From the NCBI GenBank assembly GCA_018287875.1, contig JAGVVL010000013.1, positions 2,852,001 to 2,916,000 of the forward strand: a stretch of DNA of 64,000 nucleotides. Reading direction: 5' to 3'. This document shows, one piece after another, positions 45,861-59,900 of the stretch (position 1 is the stretch's first letter; the number at the start of each line of letters is the position of its first letter). The translations under genes and the position numbers were made by a program. Source of the DNA: Nigrospora sphaerica (Eukaryota > Ascomycota > Sordariomycetes > Amphisphaeriales > Apiosporaceae). The notes under the pieces were generated by a model, which saw only the letters and a program-made list of their open reading frames with translations, was not told where the DNA came from and did not search any database.

Positions 45861-46524
45861 TATCCGTCCTCATACCACAACGGCTAGCTGTACGATGTAC
45901 GATACGCGTACTCCCGTAGGGAAAAAAGGCTAGAGGCAACGGCCCACCACACCGAACGGTCTAGATCACTACGGCACGTCGCCCCGGTAGGCAAGAGACA
46001 ATTAACGCGTGTTCAAAATTTTGATGCGGTCCTCTGGCCGAAAGGCGCTCGCCCCATTGGAAACGCGCAGGGCCGATGCGCCTCTTTTCTTCACCCCCCC
46101 CGCCTCTCGTCCAGCCCTGCCTTAACTTGCTACGACTACTCTACATACCACCAAAGATTGGGCCGAGTGTGTCGTCGGAAAACCCAGCCCAACGTGGAGA
46201 CTAAGGGAGAGGGGGGAGAGGAATATACGCGGTCGTCCTGTCTGTTCGGCCCGGCCTGACTCGAAGGTGGGCGCCCCCCAAAGTGGGCAAGACAACTGCC
46301 GCCCCCCCCTTCCGAACCGTCGTTTCTGGGGAATTGCTTCTTTCTCGAAGCTTGACCAACGGCTGCCAGCCCATCCCATCGTCTCCGGTCCGTCCGTTCG
46401 AGCACGGGCGGCAAATTGTTAGTAGTTGGCGAGGGAGGGGGGAGCACCCTCCGATGTCTGAGGCTCCGAGTAATGATAGCGTTGCGTTATGTTACATTGA
46501 GAATGCATTCCTTCATTGCCTGTA

Positions 46525-46541
46525 CCCCCCCCCCCCCCCCC
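46525..46541 (+). repeat. C17 homopolymer
   Basis: Seventeen consecutive cytosines. A second long run (C14) lies at 10509-10522. Run lengths of this kind are prone to sequencing error and replication slippage. Confidence 0.9.
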
Positions 46542-49500
46542 AACCCCACACCCAGGCATGTCTTGTGGATAGCGTTGCAATCTCCTTGCGGACAGACCTT
46601 TTGCCCGGAGCGACTGGAGCCGTCACATCGTCCCGGCCCTATCTACCCCGACTCTTCTTTTTTTGCATGTACGGCTTGCGACGTGGGAATTACGCGGCGG
46701 CAATTCGAAGGGGCCAAAATGGGAAATGGGCGATCTCGCGGCCCCCGGTCTGGTCTTTGCTCTCCCAGGCACACGGCCGTTGACGATCATGGATCGTCTC
46801 CAGACAGCCAGGCCGAACGGGTCCCGGTCGCCCTCCCCACCGGGGGCCAGAAAGGCTGGCCATGCCGTCTTTCTTCTGTCCTTGGTCTTGTCGCCTGGAC
46901 GTTCGAGGAAGATGGCACGCAGATGAGCCAAGTGCCAGGGAACACGGCAGTGAACGGGTTGTCACTAGTATAGTAAAGTACGTAGATAGATAAGTGCATG
47001 CTCACGTTATCAAGGAAGCCTCGAGGCATCCATTGCTCTTTCCGTGAACGCCTCCATCTCACAGCCAGCCATACAGCACTCCAGCTACTAGTAGTAATAG
47101 GTGGGTACTAACTCCTGGTATGGACCTCACTCACACTCGCGCACACACAGACACACACACGCGCGCGCGCGCACACGCACACCCAGTTCCCCCTCGGTAA
47201 AGGGCCCGGCCGACGTACGGAAAAAGAAACGTCGAGAAATGTCTCGGACGACAGCCTCTGCCGACATACATACGGCTGCCAGCCGTGCTATTCCCCTTTC
47301 ATGTTTTGTTGCCGCACTAGAGCTGTACGCCAAGGCCGCCTTGGAGGGGGAAGAGGCGCTGCACGGCAACAGTGACCGATGTCGCGACGTCTGCAGGACC
47401 GACCATCAAAAGTAGTTACTACTCTAATGGGAACACCGGCCGGCCGAGGCGTGTGCGGGTTTGGCCCCCCCATCCGTCTTTTGGTAATGAGATCGGCCTG
47501 CCAAGTCCCCAAAAGAAGTACCTAAGCCTATCTATTTCTTCAGAAATGTGTTCCTGACAAACCCCCCCTCTCCCCTCGGGTCATCCGGTAGTCGAGGCCC
47601 GGGTTGTCTGCCCGAGCGTTCATGCTGGTTCTATTTCCGACAGGACAGGCTGGACGGACCTCAGCTGTTACTAGACTCGAACCAGACGCGCGGTCACGGC
47701 CTCGAGCCCATTTACCCTGATATCGTTGCGTTTATTGGATGGGAAAGGTGCTTATTAGCAATGAAGGAGAGCTAAGCATAATGCCGCCACCCCCTCCCTG
47801 TCATGGGCTGGCCCGTAGCGTGTCTTGGTGTCTCTGTGTGTGTCTGTGTGTATGTATGTGTGTATCTCCCGCGTCCCTCCCTCCCAGGCAAGCCCGGGCG
47901 TTTTCGCAGATCTGGTTTTTGCAGGTCTCGACACCCCTCCGCGCCTCCGGACGGGCCTCGCACGTAATGTATCACCTCCAGGGCGGCGCGAGAGGGCGGG
48001 CGTACGCGTTTGCCTCCGCCCCGGAGTAAAATGGCCGTCTCTTTTAGCACTGTCTTAGGCGTGGAAAAGAGAAAAGGGAGGAGGAACAGAGAGGAAAAAA
48101 CAAAAGGAGACCCTGCAAGTGGTCCAATGTGTGTATACCCCCGCGCCCGGCCGGTGGTAACCTCTCATCGCCATGGGCCAGAAACGGCCCCCTTTGCCGG
48201 GCCCGACGTCCAATCCGCTGGAAGGTGAGAATACGCGTAACACAGGGGGGGCGGAAAGAGGAGAGGGGATTTGGATATAGCAAGCAAACATTTCTGTCAG
48301 TCTTCTCAGTTTCCTTCCCCTTCAACAAACGTCCCCCTTCCCCGGTTTGCGTGGCGCAGCCCAGCGTCGTGCCGTGATAGCTGACACGGACGGCTTGGCA
48401 AGTGCTTACTGTGAAACCAATATACGCTCGGATCGTGACTCCTATCCATGAACCCCACGGCATTGCCTCGGCGCCATCTGGCATTGACAGCGCCCCGCGT
48501 CTCGGCCGCCACGAGGCGTGTCCCAGCCAGAAACACGCGCCATCTGCAGGCCTAATGAAAACGACCTTGAGTTGCTCCGGCACACGAGGCCCGTGGCGAT
48601 GGACTGGCCCCGTCCCGGGCCTTTCCCGGGGCCAGCCGTGCGTTCCAAGATGCCTCACGGGCTGATCGCTTTAGACACAACCTTTGCCGGCGGCTTGTCG
48701 GGCTCTCTTGTGACGAGGTCAGAAGAAGATGAGTCCTTCGTACCCCTGCCTCTCCTAGGGAACCCGGCGGCCGACTGGCTCGTGCGATTCGCATCACACG
48801 CAAGGGAGGAAAGGGGGGGGGGGCATCGCTGACGATACACTCCCTCTCGACGTCTTCGGACTCTTCGCTAGCTCGGTAGCATGTCGGGCAGACGTGCCTT
48901 CGGGACGACCGTCGCATACATACTCCCCATTAATCCCGTCTCGCCCTATCATGGTTCCCAGGGTAGTGCCCCCTAGCCGACGCGGGGGGGGGATAGCCGT
49001 GCCGATGGACGACGGGCTTGCCGGGGGAAGGGGGCTACGTTGCTTCAGATGCTACCCCATCACCCAACGAACTGCGTTCATCAGTTCTCTTTCCAAGGGC
49101 CAAAATTTTGAAAAGAGCCACACCGAACCCTGGGTTGGTCCCGTGGCTCGTTGAGGGTTGGCGCGTGACCGGTCAGGCGCCGGCGTTAACGATACGTATC
49201 ACCCAACGTACACAACCGTGAAAATACCGCCTTCGACGGCGTGCGGGTGAGGATGCGTCTGTGGGAAGATGCGCTCGCGTGCCATCCACACGCCGCGGCG
49301 TTCATGTGCCTCTCGCCCCGCCTCCTGGTTTCTCGCCGGAACATCAGGGACCAGTGAGCTAGACATTGTCTCGGACCCTTTTTCTTCCCACCCATCACCT
49401 CCTTTGTGCCGTGGCTGGCCAACTATACGACGCCACCGGCCTCCATATCCGTCTGCCTGCCCGCCTCCTCACCTGCCTGCCTTCCTTGTCTGCGTGTCTG

Positions 49501-50783
49501 CCTGCCGGCCGGCTTCTTGACCGAGCCAACAACCCCAAATCAGCAAGCTGCATTTTTGTCTCGTCTCTGCGGTTCCCCTGCACTCCAACGGACCGGGTGC
49601 GCCCAATTAGAAGAAGTAGAAACGGAATAACCCGGGGGCCCTGGTACTGATATTGCAGGGGATACATGTGACGCCCTCTTGGCCATGGGCTGTTCGCTCG
49701 TTCGCTCGTAAAGGGGGGTCGGATATTTGTTAGCGAGCTGGGATATCCAGTGTCTTTCCCAGGCAAGCTTTTCTCCGCCAGAGATCGGGGCTCTGCCCGC
49801 GGCTGTCGCCTAGTCACACTCATTCTTCCTCGCTCACCCGGACCAGAGTGCCGGGTGCAAGCTGGAATAAAGGATACAATCACAGAGAGAACCTTGCCTC
49901 CAAGGGGAAATAGCCGAAGTTGGAGAGTCACACAAGGGGGGAACGGCATGGTCACTACCCCTTCCCCGTGGAAATAGTACACTGTATATAGGTATCGTAT
50001 CACTTATGTCCCTGTTTCGGCGCCCTTCTCACACAAAGTCCACTCGCTTCACTTTCATGCGACCTTCAGCATACTTCCCAGACTCCATCATGATCACGTT
50101 TCAATCGAAGGGTATCCTTCCGCCTTGAGTGTAGGGTTTCATGGGGGAAAAAAGAAGAGGACACCACCCATTTGGCCCTCGAAGCTGCTCGTCACTATGC
50201 GTCATGGTGTCGTGTACCAATAACGCAAACCCAGGAAAACGACAACAGAACCTACGCGTCCGCCCGTCCGTCCATCCATCCATGTTAAGCACACGTTGGC
50301 CAGTCAAGAATTGGCCTGTTGGACGCGCTCCGCCGGTCGTTCTGGAGCCGGGGACAACCCGGCGAACAAAGGAAACCGCTACCAACGGAAAAAAACACTG
50401 TGTTCGCATGTTGCAGATACGCCGTCTGGTGAGGGCGATCCGGAAGTAACCATCGATGCAGATATCAGGAAGTGAATTTCCAGCTAGGCCTTCTGCGCCG
50501 GCAGAGGTTCCGGCCCATGTGGTCGAAATACGCCATGAATGCCCGCTTCGCTGTCGTGAATTATATGGCACAAGAAGATTAGGTCTATGACACAAGGCAA
50601 CGCGAACTTCCTCCGACTGGGAGCGGCTACAAAAAGGCGAGCCACCCCCAACGCCCAACGCCGCTCAGCCCACTCATGGCTGGTCGTGGCGAGACTCGCG
50701 AGCAGAGCTGGACGACGGCCCCTCGAGGAGCAATGTGCAGTCAACTGGCCCGGCAAAGTCCGCGCCCTGTCCAAAGCAGGCCC

Positions 50784-53700
50784 TTAAGCACTCTGGGGAG
50801 ACGGCAAGTAAGGTAAGCTGCCGCCTTTCTCGTCAAAAGCAGGCTTGCGCGCCGCGGAGCTTTCCACTCGGGACAGGCCAAGCTTCTCCAAGCCCGAGAC
50901 CGCGCTGTCCACCTCGCCAAATGAGATGCCCAGACCGTTCTGCTTCTCGTCATCATCCGCCGGCGCAGGGGCGCTGCCAGCCTCGTCAGCTCTCTCTTCA
51001 AGGCCCATGAGCGCCGGGGGGCGATGGCGCATTTGACGGGCTTTAGTGAGCGAGATGGTCTTTTGTTGGTACGTCGAGGTCATGGGCTTGGTGTCGTCGC
51101 GGTCGATCGTAGCCTTCATGAGCGCCGCCATCCATAACCGACCCTGTTTCAGGTTGGAGCAGGCAAAATAATGCACAGTCGGTTTGGTGAAGTTGACGGC
51201 GCGGGACAGACCCGCCCTCGGCGGCACGAGCTTGAACAGGAACATCTCGTTGTCGCCCTTCTCGAGAAGGTCGGCGTCGGCGGCGTCGGCGCCAGTTTGC
51301 AGGTTGCTGGCTGACGGCACCATTGGCGTGTTACTAGCACCCGTGATGGTGGCGTGCAGGCCAGTCAATCTGTCGGTGTCGGCTGGAAGGACACGGTGGA
51401 ACGAGATGTCGATGAGCCCCTTCTCCTCCGTGTCATCCTCCGAGTAGTAGTACGAGAGCCGACGGCCCTTGAGGACGAAGAGCCTGGGTTTCCACGTCGT
51501 CATCAGGTGCGAGTTTTTCTTCTTCATCCAGCCGCTGTAGTCGGCGTCTTTGATGGCTTCCCTAGGGCCGATCTTCTGCAGGCCGCGCAGGTAGGCGCTG
51601 GTTTCCTGCTTCGTTTTCTTTCCGGCGGGTTTGCGGCCCTGGCTGCCGGACGTGGTCAAAGAAAGAGGACTCTTGGCGGCGTCAGGAGATTCCAGATCAA
51701 AGCTCGGCCCTCCCGATGGCGTACTAGAGCCCGTCTTGGTCGACGGCGACTGCGCTGCCGTTTCGCGCAGCGAGGCATTGCTCTGCGACGACAGCTTGGC
51801 CCTTTCGCTGCCAGTAACCGCGTCCGAGATAGCCCGCAGACCATTAAATCCGCTCATCTTGGCGGGTTTAGCAAGCCAGTCTGACCTGACGGCAGAGGGG
51901 GGGCCATCAAGTTCTCCATGGTCCAACTTAGTTACCGTTGGAGCTGGTCCATCCTTCATGGGAGGCGCAGGGCGCATCGATTCGGTTGTGGCGGTCGACG
52001 TTCTCCGCTGCGAGCCCGACATGCTGTAGTACTTCTGCACGGCCGACGACGACAGTTGATCAGTGATCGAGCCAACACTGCCGAACCGGGAGTGTCGAGA
52101 GATGGCAGTCGCGCTCCTAAGGCGCTGCTCCTCGGCATAAGTTCCCTTCTGAGTGTGGCTGGCGACGCTGTCGCTGCGCTTCTTAAGCGTGTTGCGCTTG
52201 TTACGCCCGTCCACCTCGGTGCCCGAAAAGTAGCCGCGGTCAAGGTCCACCGGAGACTCGGCGATGACGTTCTCAGCTGAGTTGTTCAGATCTTCAAAGC
52301 CGGCAGAGGACAAGGGCCGATTCGACGACGCCGATACGGAGGCCGATCCCATGGTCCAGTTGCGGTCGAAGGATGGCTGCTTCTTGTGCCCCGTCACGTC
52401 GCTGGCGGCGAAAGAGGCCGACGCTGGAGACTTGCCCAGAATGCCAGTCCCAGGGAGTCTGTAATCGGTAGATGAGTGTCGCCGCGAATGGTGTAAATCT
52501 CGTACCGAAGCAGCCGAGGGGCGCTTCTGGTGGTTCGGTCGCGACGGGCTGCCGCGCGGCGAAGAGGGACTCCCCGGCTCACCGGAGGCAGCCATCTGCG
52601 ACACTCGCCGGCCGTGATCGATAGACACCATTTTGTTGGCGTTGGTCAGGGTGTTGGTCCTGCTCCGCATCCTCTTCGAACCCTCACTGCCGGCATCGCT
52701 TGTATGTGTATTCCTACGCGTTAGTGTGCCGTTGACTTCATCTTGGATTGCCTTGATCTTCTGCCACGTTTTCAGCCTTCGTCCCACTGAGCCCAGGTCA
52801 AACGCTTTGAGGAAGAGCGAGGACTGGTCCATGCCCAGCAGCACCTCTCCCGAGATTTCCTGGTCGCGGAATACCTCGCAGTGCTTTTTTTCCACACCGA
52901 GGGTGAACAGATTTTCGGCGACGTCGTCTGCGTTCCAAGCTTCCACTTCGGCCCGGGTGTGCGTAGCCTCCTCTTCCTCCTCGTCGGTTTCCTCGCCTTG
53001 GATGTAGGACATCCGATCCGGCAGGTGGGCACTGTACTCGCTGCTCGAGTCGGTGACATGGTGAAGGGCGCCATTGCTGGGGGTGGTATGAAGGTCGTTC
53101 ATATGCTCGTCGATGACCGTGAGGGTCTCGTGGAGGACCGGGCTCTCCTGGCTTTGTACGTTGCTCAGGCGGCCGACGGAGCCGTAGCCAGAACCACCCG
53201 AGGGAGTCCTTGTGCCGGACAGTGGTGTTGGGTTTGCATGTACCAGCGACTTGGATTCGGGTTTTCCGGCATGGAGAGGGAGAGTTGCTGCCTCGGGCTT
53301 TGCAGAAGGACCACTCGAGGTACCTGGGCGTTCTTCGGTGGCGGGAGTGGTTTGTAGTCCTTTGTTGGCTCCATTGGCAGGACCTAAAGAGGACTGGCCT
53401 GCGCTCAGAGGCTTCGGTGCGGGTGCAGCGACGGACGAGATGCCCCTCGGGGCTGGCCGGGTGTAGACTGCATCGAGGCATAGTGTTAATGTCGGGCAAC
53501 TTCAGCAAGTGGGTGGCATGGAGAGGTTCTGGTTCTGCAAAGTACCTTCGGGGAACAGTCCGCTATTTCCGTTGACCATGTGTCGCCCCAAAAACCAGCC
53601 GTCACCGAATTCATCGTCGCGCTCAATCAGTTCAACACGATCGCCCTTCGCGAGACTGAGCTCGTCGGAGCTGCGAGCCACAAAGTCGTCTACAACAGCG

Positions 53701-53978
53701 GCAGCTAATGTCAGCTGGGTTGCACAGGGGTATAAGGAGAACGGGTTGCTTCGCTTCGCCTCCGTGAGCCGGGTAGCCAAGCCACATAGCTTGCGGGCCT
53801 ACTAAGAAGGCCCGGGACGAAGCGCGGTGCCCGGGCGGGATGCGCTGGGCGAGTGAGGCCAGGGATGCACCTGGGTGTATAGAGGGATGGGGGTGGCGAA
53901 GCAGGACTCACGAATAACGACCAGGATATCGCCCACCTCGGGCTTGATGGGGTAGTCTGCCGCTGAGCGCGCCGCCAT
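50784..53978 (-). CDS. BOI2: BOI-type polarity scaffold, SH3-SAM-PH
   Basis: Three exons: 53978-53912, 53689-53546 and 53467-50784. Introns 53690-53911 (GTGAGT...GTAG) and 53468-53545 (GTACTT...GCAG) give 964 residues. Yeast Boi1/Boi2 sit at the bud site and tip, bind Bem1, Cdc42 and membrane lipids, and help vesicle fusion with the plasma membrane; the filamentous counterpart should act at hyphal tips and septa. The SH3 domain spans about 20-73 (DELSLAKGDRVELIE, GWFLGRH, GLFPE). A SAM domain lies at about 245-312. A long Ser-rich linker follows. The PH domain at about 711-860 has GWMKKK, WKPRLFVLKG, and an expanded loop rich in Ala/Asp before its C-terminal helix (LWMAALMKA). The first intron is long for this window, so a small missed exon is possible. 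Confidence 0.9.
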
Positions 53979-56900
53979 CTTCCCATCCGGAGGGGCTGGT
54001 GAGCCGTGGGGTGTTGAGTGCTGGTGGTAGAAGAAAGGGAGAGGGTCAGGCGGCGTTGGCGGAGTAGTCGTTGCGGGCGCCGGAAAATAGCATCAATAAT
54101 ATTATTGTTGCGGGAACCAGGGCGTCGCAGGGTCACGGTCAGGGTGGGAAGTCGGCTAGTGTTGCCACTGCTGCGGGCGTATTTGCAACGGCGGCGGCGG
54201 CGGCGGCGGCTAGGAATGCTGCTGCTGTTGCTGCTGCTACTGCGTGCGCTTGCTTGCTACTGCTGCTGTTGCTGCTGTTGCGACTCGTTCAAAACAACCA
54301 GACCAGGATCGTGGGTCGGACTTCTCATCCCAATGCCAAATTGCACAGGGAAAATAACGAGCGAAGTGTGTGAGACAGGCTTGTCCATTCGACCGCTCTG
54401 ATTCGGCTTCTTTTTACTGTTTCATCGGCGACCTGAAGGCATCGAAAGTAATCAGTCGCGGCCGCGGCCGGGGGACCCGGAAGACTAGGTCTCTGGTCTA
54501 AATATATATATATATATATTCGTATATGAAGAGTCCGAGAGAATGCCGTCTGGGTTTGGGCTCGTGTCGGGCCGCGAGGAAGGACCAGTCGGGTTGGTGG
54601 TTCGGCGTCGCGCTGGTGATTCTGTCCGTTCCGTTGCGGCGGGGCCGGGGTCCAATCCTCACGAGAAAGAAGGCGAGGGGGCGACCGGAGGAGGGGGGTG
54701 AGGGGAAAGGGGAGAAAAGAGAGAAGGGAAGGAGAGTGGGAGGGGTGGTGCTGGCAAACCAGGTGTGAGAGAGTGTATGTGAGCGAACAGCCGCAAGCAA
54801 GCGAGGCCTCTCTCCCAGCTCCACAACTGCCGGGCGGCGAATTGGAGTGGGATGGATAGATGAATTGGTCAAAAGTCTTCGAACGAAACGAACACCAGGC
54901 AGGCCGCGCTCGACACGAGACCGACCGACCCTCTCTCCTTTTGCCGTCGATGTCACGTCACACAGGGCACCTCGAGCACTATGTCCGCCGCTGGCCCACA
55001 AAGGCACATTTGCTGTTGCGGTTCGTTCTAAAGGGGGGAGTGCAGGAAGGGCTGCTCCTCGAGTGCCGCGTGCCACGGGATTGAACTAGACGGCCAGCAA
55101 TGGGCGACGATCATCAAAGTGAGGAGAGGATGGATGCAAAGCCGGCCGCGGGACCCTAGGCACGACACGGGCTGACGGGCAGGAATACTGGGCGGCCAGG
55201 CGCGGGACCGCAAATGCACAACAGTAAAGAGATGGATGGGAGAAGAGAGGGGCTAATGGGTCTGGGTCGGGTCGGCGCCACCACTGGCGCAGAGAGGCAA
55301 CGCTCACTAGAACAGCCTGGGCAGGTAGTAATGGGAGCCCCGGACCTCAAGTTGCCAGGGCAGCTGGCGGGCTGGTTCGGCCTGGCTGATGAGAGGGAGC
55401 TTCTGCTTCTGGCTCTCGGACACGGCCAGGCGTCTCAGCGGATGATGATGGCCCGTAAAAGATATGAGAGGCTCCCCCTAGGTTGGTCGTTCCAAGGGCC
55501 CAAATTTGGCCCGGCCCATGCAGCCAAGAGGAGCTGCAGGATGAGGAGTGGAGGAGATGATGAACAGCGGGCGGGCCTCGTTGGTGCTCGTCTCGATTGG
55601 GCTCTGCCCTCAAAGTCACGCCCTGGAGAGCATTAAGGTTCTCGCTTCCGACTTAACCATTTTTTCCTGCTTGGGCGGCCTTTCCGCGCCCGGCCGCGGC
55701 ACACACGCCGTCGAGAAAGCCGCTTCAGGTACACGGATGGCGTTGGGAGCCGGTCCACCGCCATAGACCTAGGCAGCGCGAACCGCCACGCCCGTGGGAT
55801 CCAATGGGATAGGCTGGAGGGCGGCGAGCGGCCCATCGGCCGTCTAGGTCTGGGTCATTCCTGGGAGCCCGCCCGCTCTTCTCCTCTGATCACACACCTC
55901 CTTCTCCTGCCGGTCCGACTGAAAGGTTTCCTTCCTATCGTAGCCTTTCGGGGGTCACCCACGCAGAACCCCGAGCCCGGCTGCCAGTCACCATCCTGCC
56001 GCCCACCCCTCAACCAGGGGGGGGTCGATAAGTGGGGAAAGACACACAGGTGGGTGAGCCGAGGCCGAGGGGGGTCCGTGATCGATGTCCATCTCACTGT
56101 GTCGGCCGTGACATGGTTGGATGACGACGACTGAATGGATCCATCCACTGTCACCGGCCAGCCGGGCTTCGAACAGGGGTCTCGGCGCTAATCTGAGAAG
56201 AGGCGGACCCCGAATCCGACGAGACTCTTCCCCTCCGGCCGCAATGGGATATCAATTGTGTCCTGCCTCGCTGCTATCGCCCGTCCGGCTCTTCGAGGAA
56301 TCCGCCCGATTAGAGCGGCAGCCGATAATGGAAGCCCGACGAACAAGACGAAGAAGGTTCAAATCTTCAGGAACAAGCCTCGCGGCGCTACAGGGGATCG
56401 GGCACGACGTCAGCACGGCGTCAGCACAGCACCATCAGGATATCGATTAAATGGACGGCACCGTGCCGGCGTGCCCTGGCATCCAGGTACAGGGACAGGA
56501 ACGCGTCATAGGGCAGAGTTAATGTGAGAGGATACGTAAATCTACCTACACGGATGACCAATACTGCTGCTTCTTTGCTGCTCTTCACCAACACCGCTTC
56601 TACTTACCTTTCCTACAACGTCCGTTCCGAAGCGTCCCATTGGCTTATCCGCCTCCCTCCCTCCCTCTCTCCCTCCTCTGCCGCAATGCACCGCGCCTTG
56701 CTGATTGCTGTCACCGCCTCTATGGCTATTTTGCCGGGGGCGGGCATATTATTGCCTCGCCAGTAGATCACAAACCCGCTAGTGCTCACGAGCAATCAAC
56801 TAAAGCTACATGAATGAATGGCCTGGTCCCGAAGGCGCCGCCGCAGGTCCGTCTCAGAACGATTCGTGTATACCTACTTACTCACGCTAGAACTTGCGAG

Positions 56901-59900
56901 AACTGCCCACCCGTTGCTCTCACCACCCGACTGTCCAGGTCGGCGGGTTTATGAAGCCTATGTTGAGGAACTGACTCTTAGAATTCGATCTAAGGCCGCC
57001 GAAACGGTAGGAACAGGCATCACCCACACTGGTTTTGGCCTCGATACCTACACCGTCCAAGATATACACATATCTAGAGGGAGAAACATGATCCAAACTA
57101 CAACTATGCCGTTGACGAGGATGGCGCTTGACGACGGCGCCACCTAATAGATAAAGCACCACTCAGCAACACACGTGGTCCGAGACGAAGGCAGCTGGCC
57201 ATGCTTTCTACGGGTATTCCAGAAGACCGCTGGGGACCCGTGGTTATACGTAGACGGACAACCCATTCAGCCTCGCCCTCGCCATAGCCATCACCCTTGC
57301 TGCGCCCCCTTTAGGCAGCTCCTGCTTATCAAGGGACTCTTCAGATCAGATGCCGCCACGGACACTCGGGGGGGGGTTGCTCTAATACGTCCCCTCCAAT
57401 ATATCGTCACCAATGCCATTCACATATTACCCAAGAGCTTTAGGTTTGGTTTGGCTTAGTATGGTCGTTGGTGGTGTCGAATCCCTATTGGGTGGGCATG
57501 GTTTGTAACAATGAATACAGGCAGCGAATATGAGTTGTCACGATGTATGCTGCCTAACCAGCATATATATGCACTGCTTCCTAATCTCGGTAGTCACCGA
57601 CCCAAGATATGTAATCGCCACCTCGTGGACTGATGCACCTACGCTCCTCCCGAGAACGGCAAGGACAAGGCCAGCCCCGTGACGGCGCTTTTTGAAAATA
57701 ATCGGTGTTATAGTCGTACCGTGGTTTTCACGGGATTCAATGTCAATTCGGGGGAGCACCACCAGAAGTGGCCATATGGGTACTGGGTTCCCCGGATGCC
57801 CAGATGACAGACTTCACGAGGCGGGAAGGCGGGCCTTCGTCCTCGTCGGATTACCTAGGTACTGCCCTAATCAACGACCGATAGCACACCGACCTGTAAG
57901 GGCCGAAAATTGTCTTCGCGGTCCCCTTGCTGAGAAAATTAGACCCCCTCCAAGCCATGAAGGCAGGTGGTGTGGTCAGCATTTTCTCCGGGTGTGAAGT
58001 CATCGCGTTCTTTCTCAGTGACGGTCCTGTAACAGCGCCGAAAGAGTCTATGTTATGGGCACTGCGATCTCTTTGTCCCCCCCCTGACGGGTCCGTAAAT
58101 TTCATTGCTGTAGAAGTTGACGGCCCCCCCGTCAAATCATGAACCAGAGGAGCGTGCTTCTGTTGGTTCTCTGTAACATGTTCGGGGCTCGCCGTTCCTT
58201 ATCGTATTTTCTGTTCATGTTTGCTTTCAGAGCATTCGGGGCTCGCCAGCATCGTGTATGATGCCCAGGATATTGCCATGTTGCTGGAACTCATTATGGC
58301 CCCTTGGCTTTATAGTGTCCGCTTTCATCCGCGTCTGGATCTCACAATTTGTTTTAGCCGGCCACACTGCTGCCGTCTCCGTGGATACAGGATCATGACA
58401 TATTATGCCTAGGACTTGAGTGCTACTTGAATTGGCCCCCAGGTCGTGACCTACGCCAAACTTGGGACAGGGTTCCTCAACCCCAAGCTGCCGCGTATGC
58501 TCTTCTCACCCAAGAATGCAATCATTCTATCGACGGCTTTTACGGTCTTTTGGAAATGAGGTAGCTCAGTCTTCTTCTGAACAGGTCGGCCCATTTTCTT
58601 ACTGGAAGTTGCCTGCGCCGCAAGGGTCAGTACTGTCTGCCTAGCCCGATCTCGGTTTCTCTGTTGATGCGAACTTGTGCAAGATAAAACTGTCGGTAGC
58701 ACGCTGCTTTTCGTTAGCCTCGTGGCTCGATTATCCTCGACTGCCGTATGCTCCGTCAACACCGTTAGATCTATTATTTGCTACTATATATGGTTCAATC
58801 TCTACCCTCTCCCCAATTGAGAAAGGAGCCAAGTGCCGAACGAGCGCACCGTTCTAGTTCGAATCAGGCCAACCCGACGGTTCCTTTTTGTGACCCCTTC
58901 CATGACGTGAGAAGGTATGTTGTTTGATGACCGGAGAGCCACCTTCCGAAGTCAACATAATAGTGAAGTTTACCTCTAGCTCTACCCCCAGCTAGGCCCA
59001 TGTCCCTATCGAACAATAGATCCAAATAAGCCAACTCCCGAGGACTCCTCCGTAGATCCTAGCCTGACCCTCTTCAACGGACAACTAGTCGTCTCCCGCT
59101 CGGTGGTACCCTTCATCATATCAGCACCAATGCCACCCTTTGCTTGCGGTGCTTGGAGGCCTATGGGTTGATTGGGGACACCATCATTATCTCCGAGGTC
59201 GGCGCCGGCGCGGCGGTGCCGGCTTAGCTGAGGTACTGGCTGAGTTGGAGTAAGGCATTGCCATGAGACTCTGATTCGGAAGCTTGGGATCTGGGATGCG
59301 TCTTAGTGTTCATAAACGTGGTCAGCCTCTATGCTTGCTGTGAACCAGGTGTAAGGATTATATCGCCCGGTTGGCAGATGGACTGCATACGAGCACTGCA
59401 TTACTGGTGGAGTCCAGCCTTGCGGGCAACCAACCGGCCTGCTCGACAGACGTATTGTGATACACGGGCGGCGCCGCTGAGCTGGATAGTCCGCATATTG
59501 GATGCACAAAGTTGTCAGCCGCAGTGGTGGCGAGCGCAAGCGACCAGTAGAAGTGCCTCGCTTACTTGACCTGTAATGCGGGCCACGCTCAAATACCCGA
59601 CGATAGCTGATACCATCAAGTTCATGGGTTTCGCCCTGGAACTTAAGGTAGTTTACCACCCGGATACTCTAGCAAGCTGTCCACTATCATAATGGATGAT
59701 TGCTCGGGGCCGATCTCTAGGATGCTGGTAGGATGAGAGCATTTATATCCACGGGTATCTACTGACCTACCTAAGTACTCACTTACTCTCCGTCCAAAAA
59801 CACGTTGCAGAAAGGCGGGAACCTTCTCTGTTCACAAATGTAACTGAAAGCTGGAGAGAACAGTGCAAAGAAAATTGTAATTGATGAAACGATGTTTCAC

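Larger units (their letters stand above)
44441..50783. other. 6.3 kb gene-poor stretch rich in simple repeats
   Basis: No supportable gene. Notable are the trinucleotide repeats at 44523-44561 and 44990-45043, the GT-rich tract at 45801-45860, a C17 run at 46525-46541, a CA/CG alternating tract near 47140-47175 and CTGCCTGC repeats near 49455-49515. Open frames here follow these repeats and show no domain. Confidence 0.5.

Noticed and set aside
56160..56215. TTCGAAC box suggesting a tRNA T-loop on the minus strand
   Set aside because: Flanking bases do not pair into a T-stem and no D-arm or acceptor stem was found.
56685..56766. Tiny frame MHRALLIAVTASMAILPG resembling a signal peptide of a secreted protein
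   Set aside because: It ends after 26 residues and no donor site or mature region could be joined to it.
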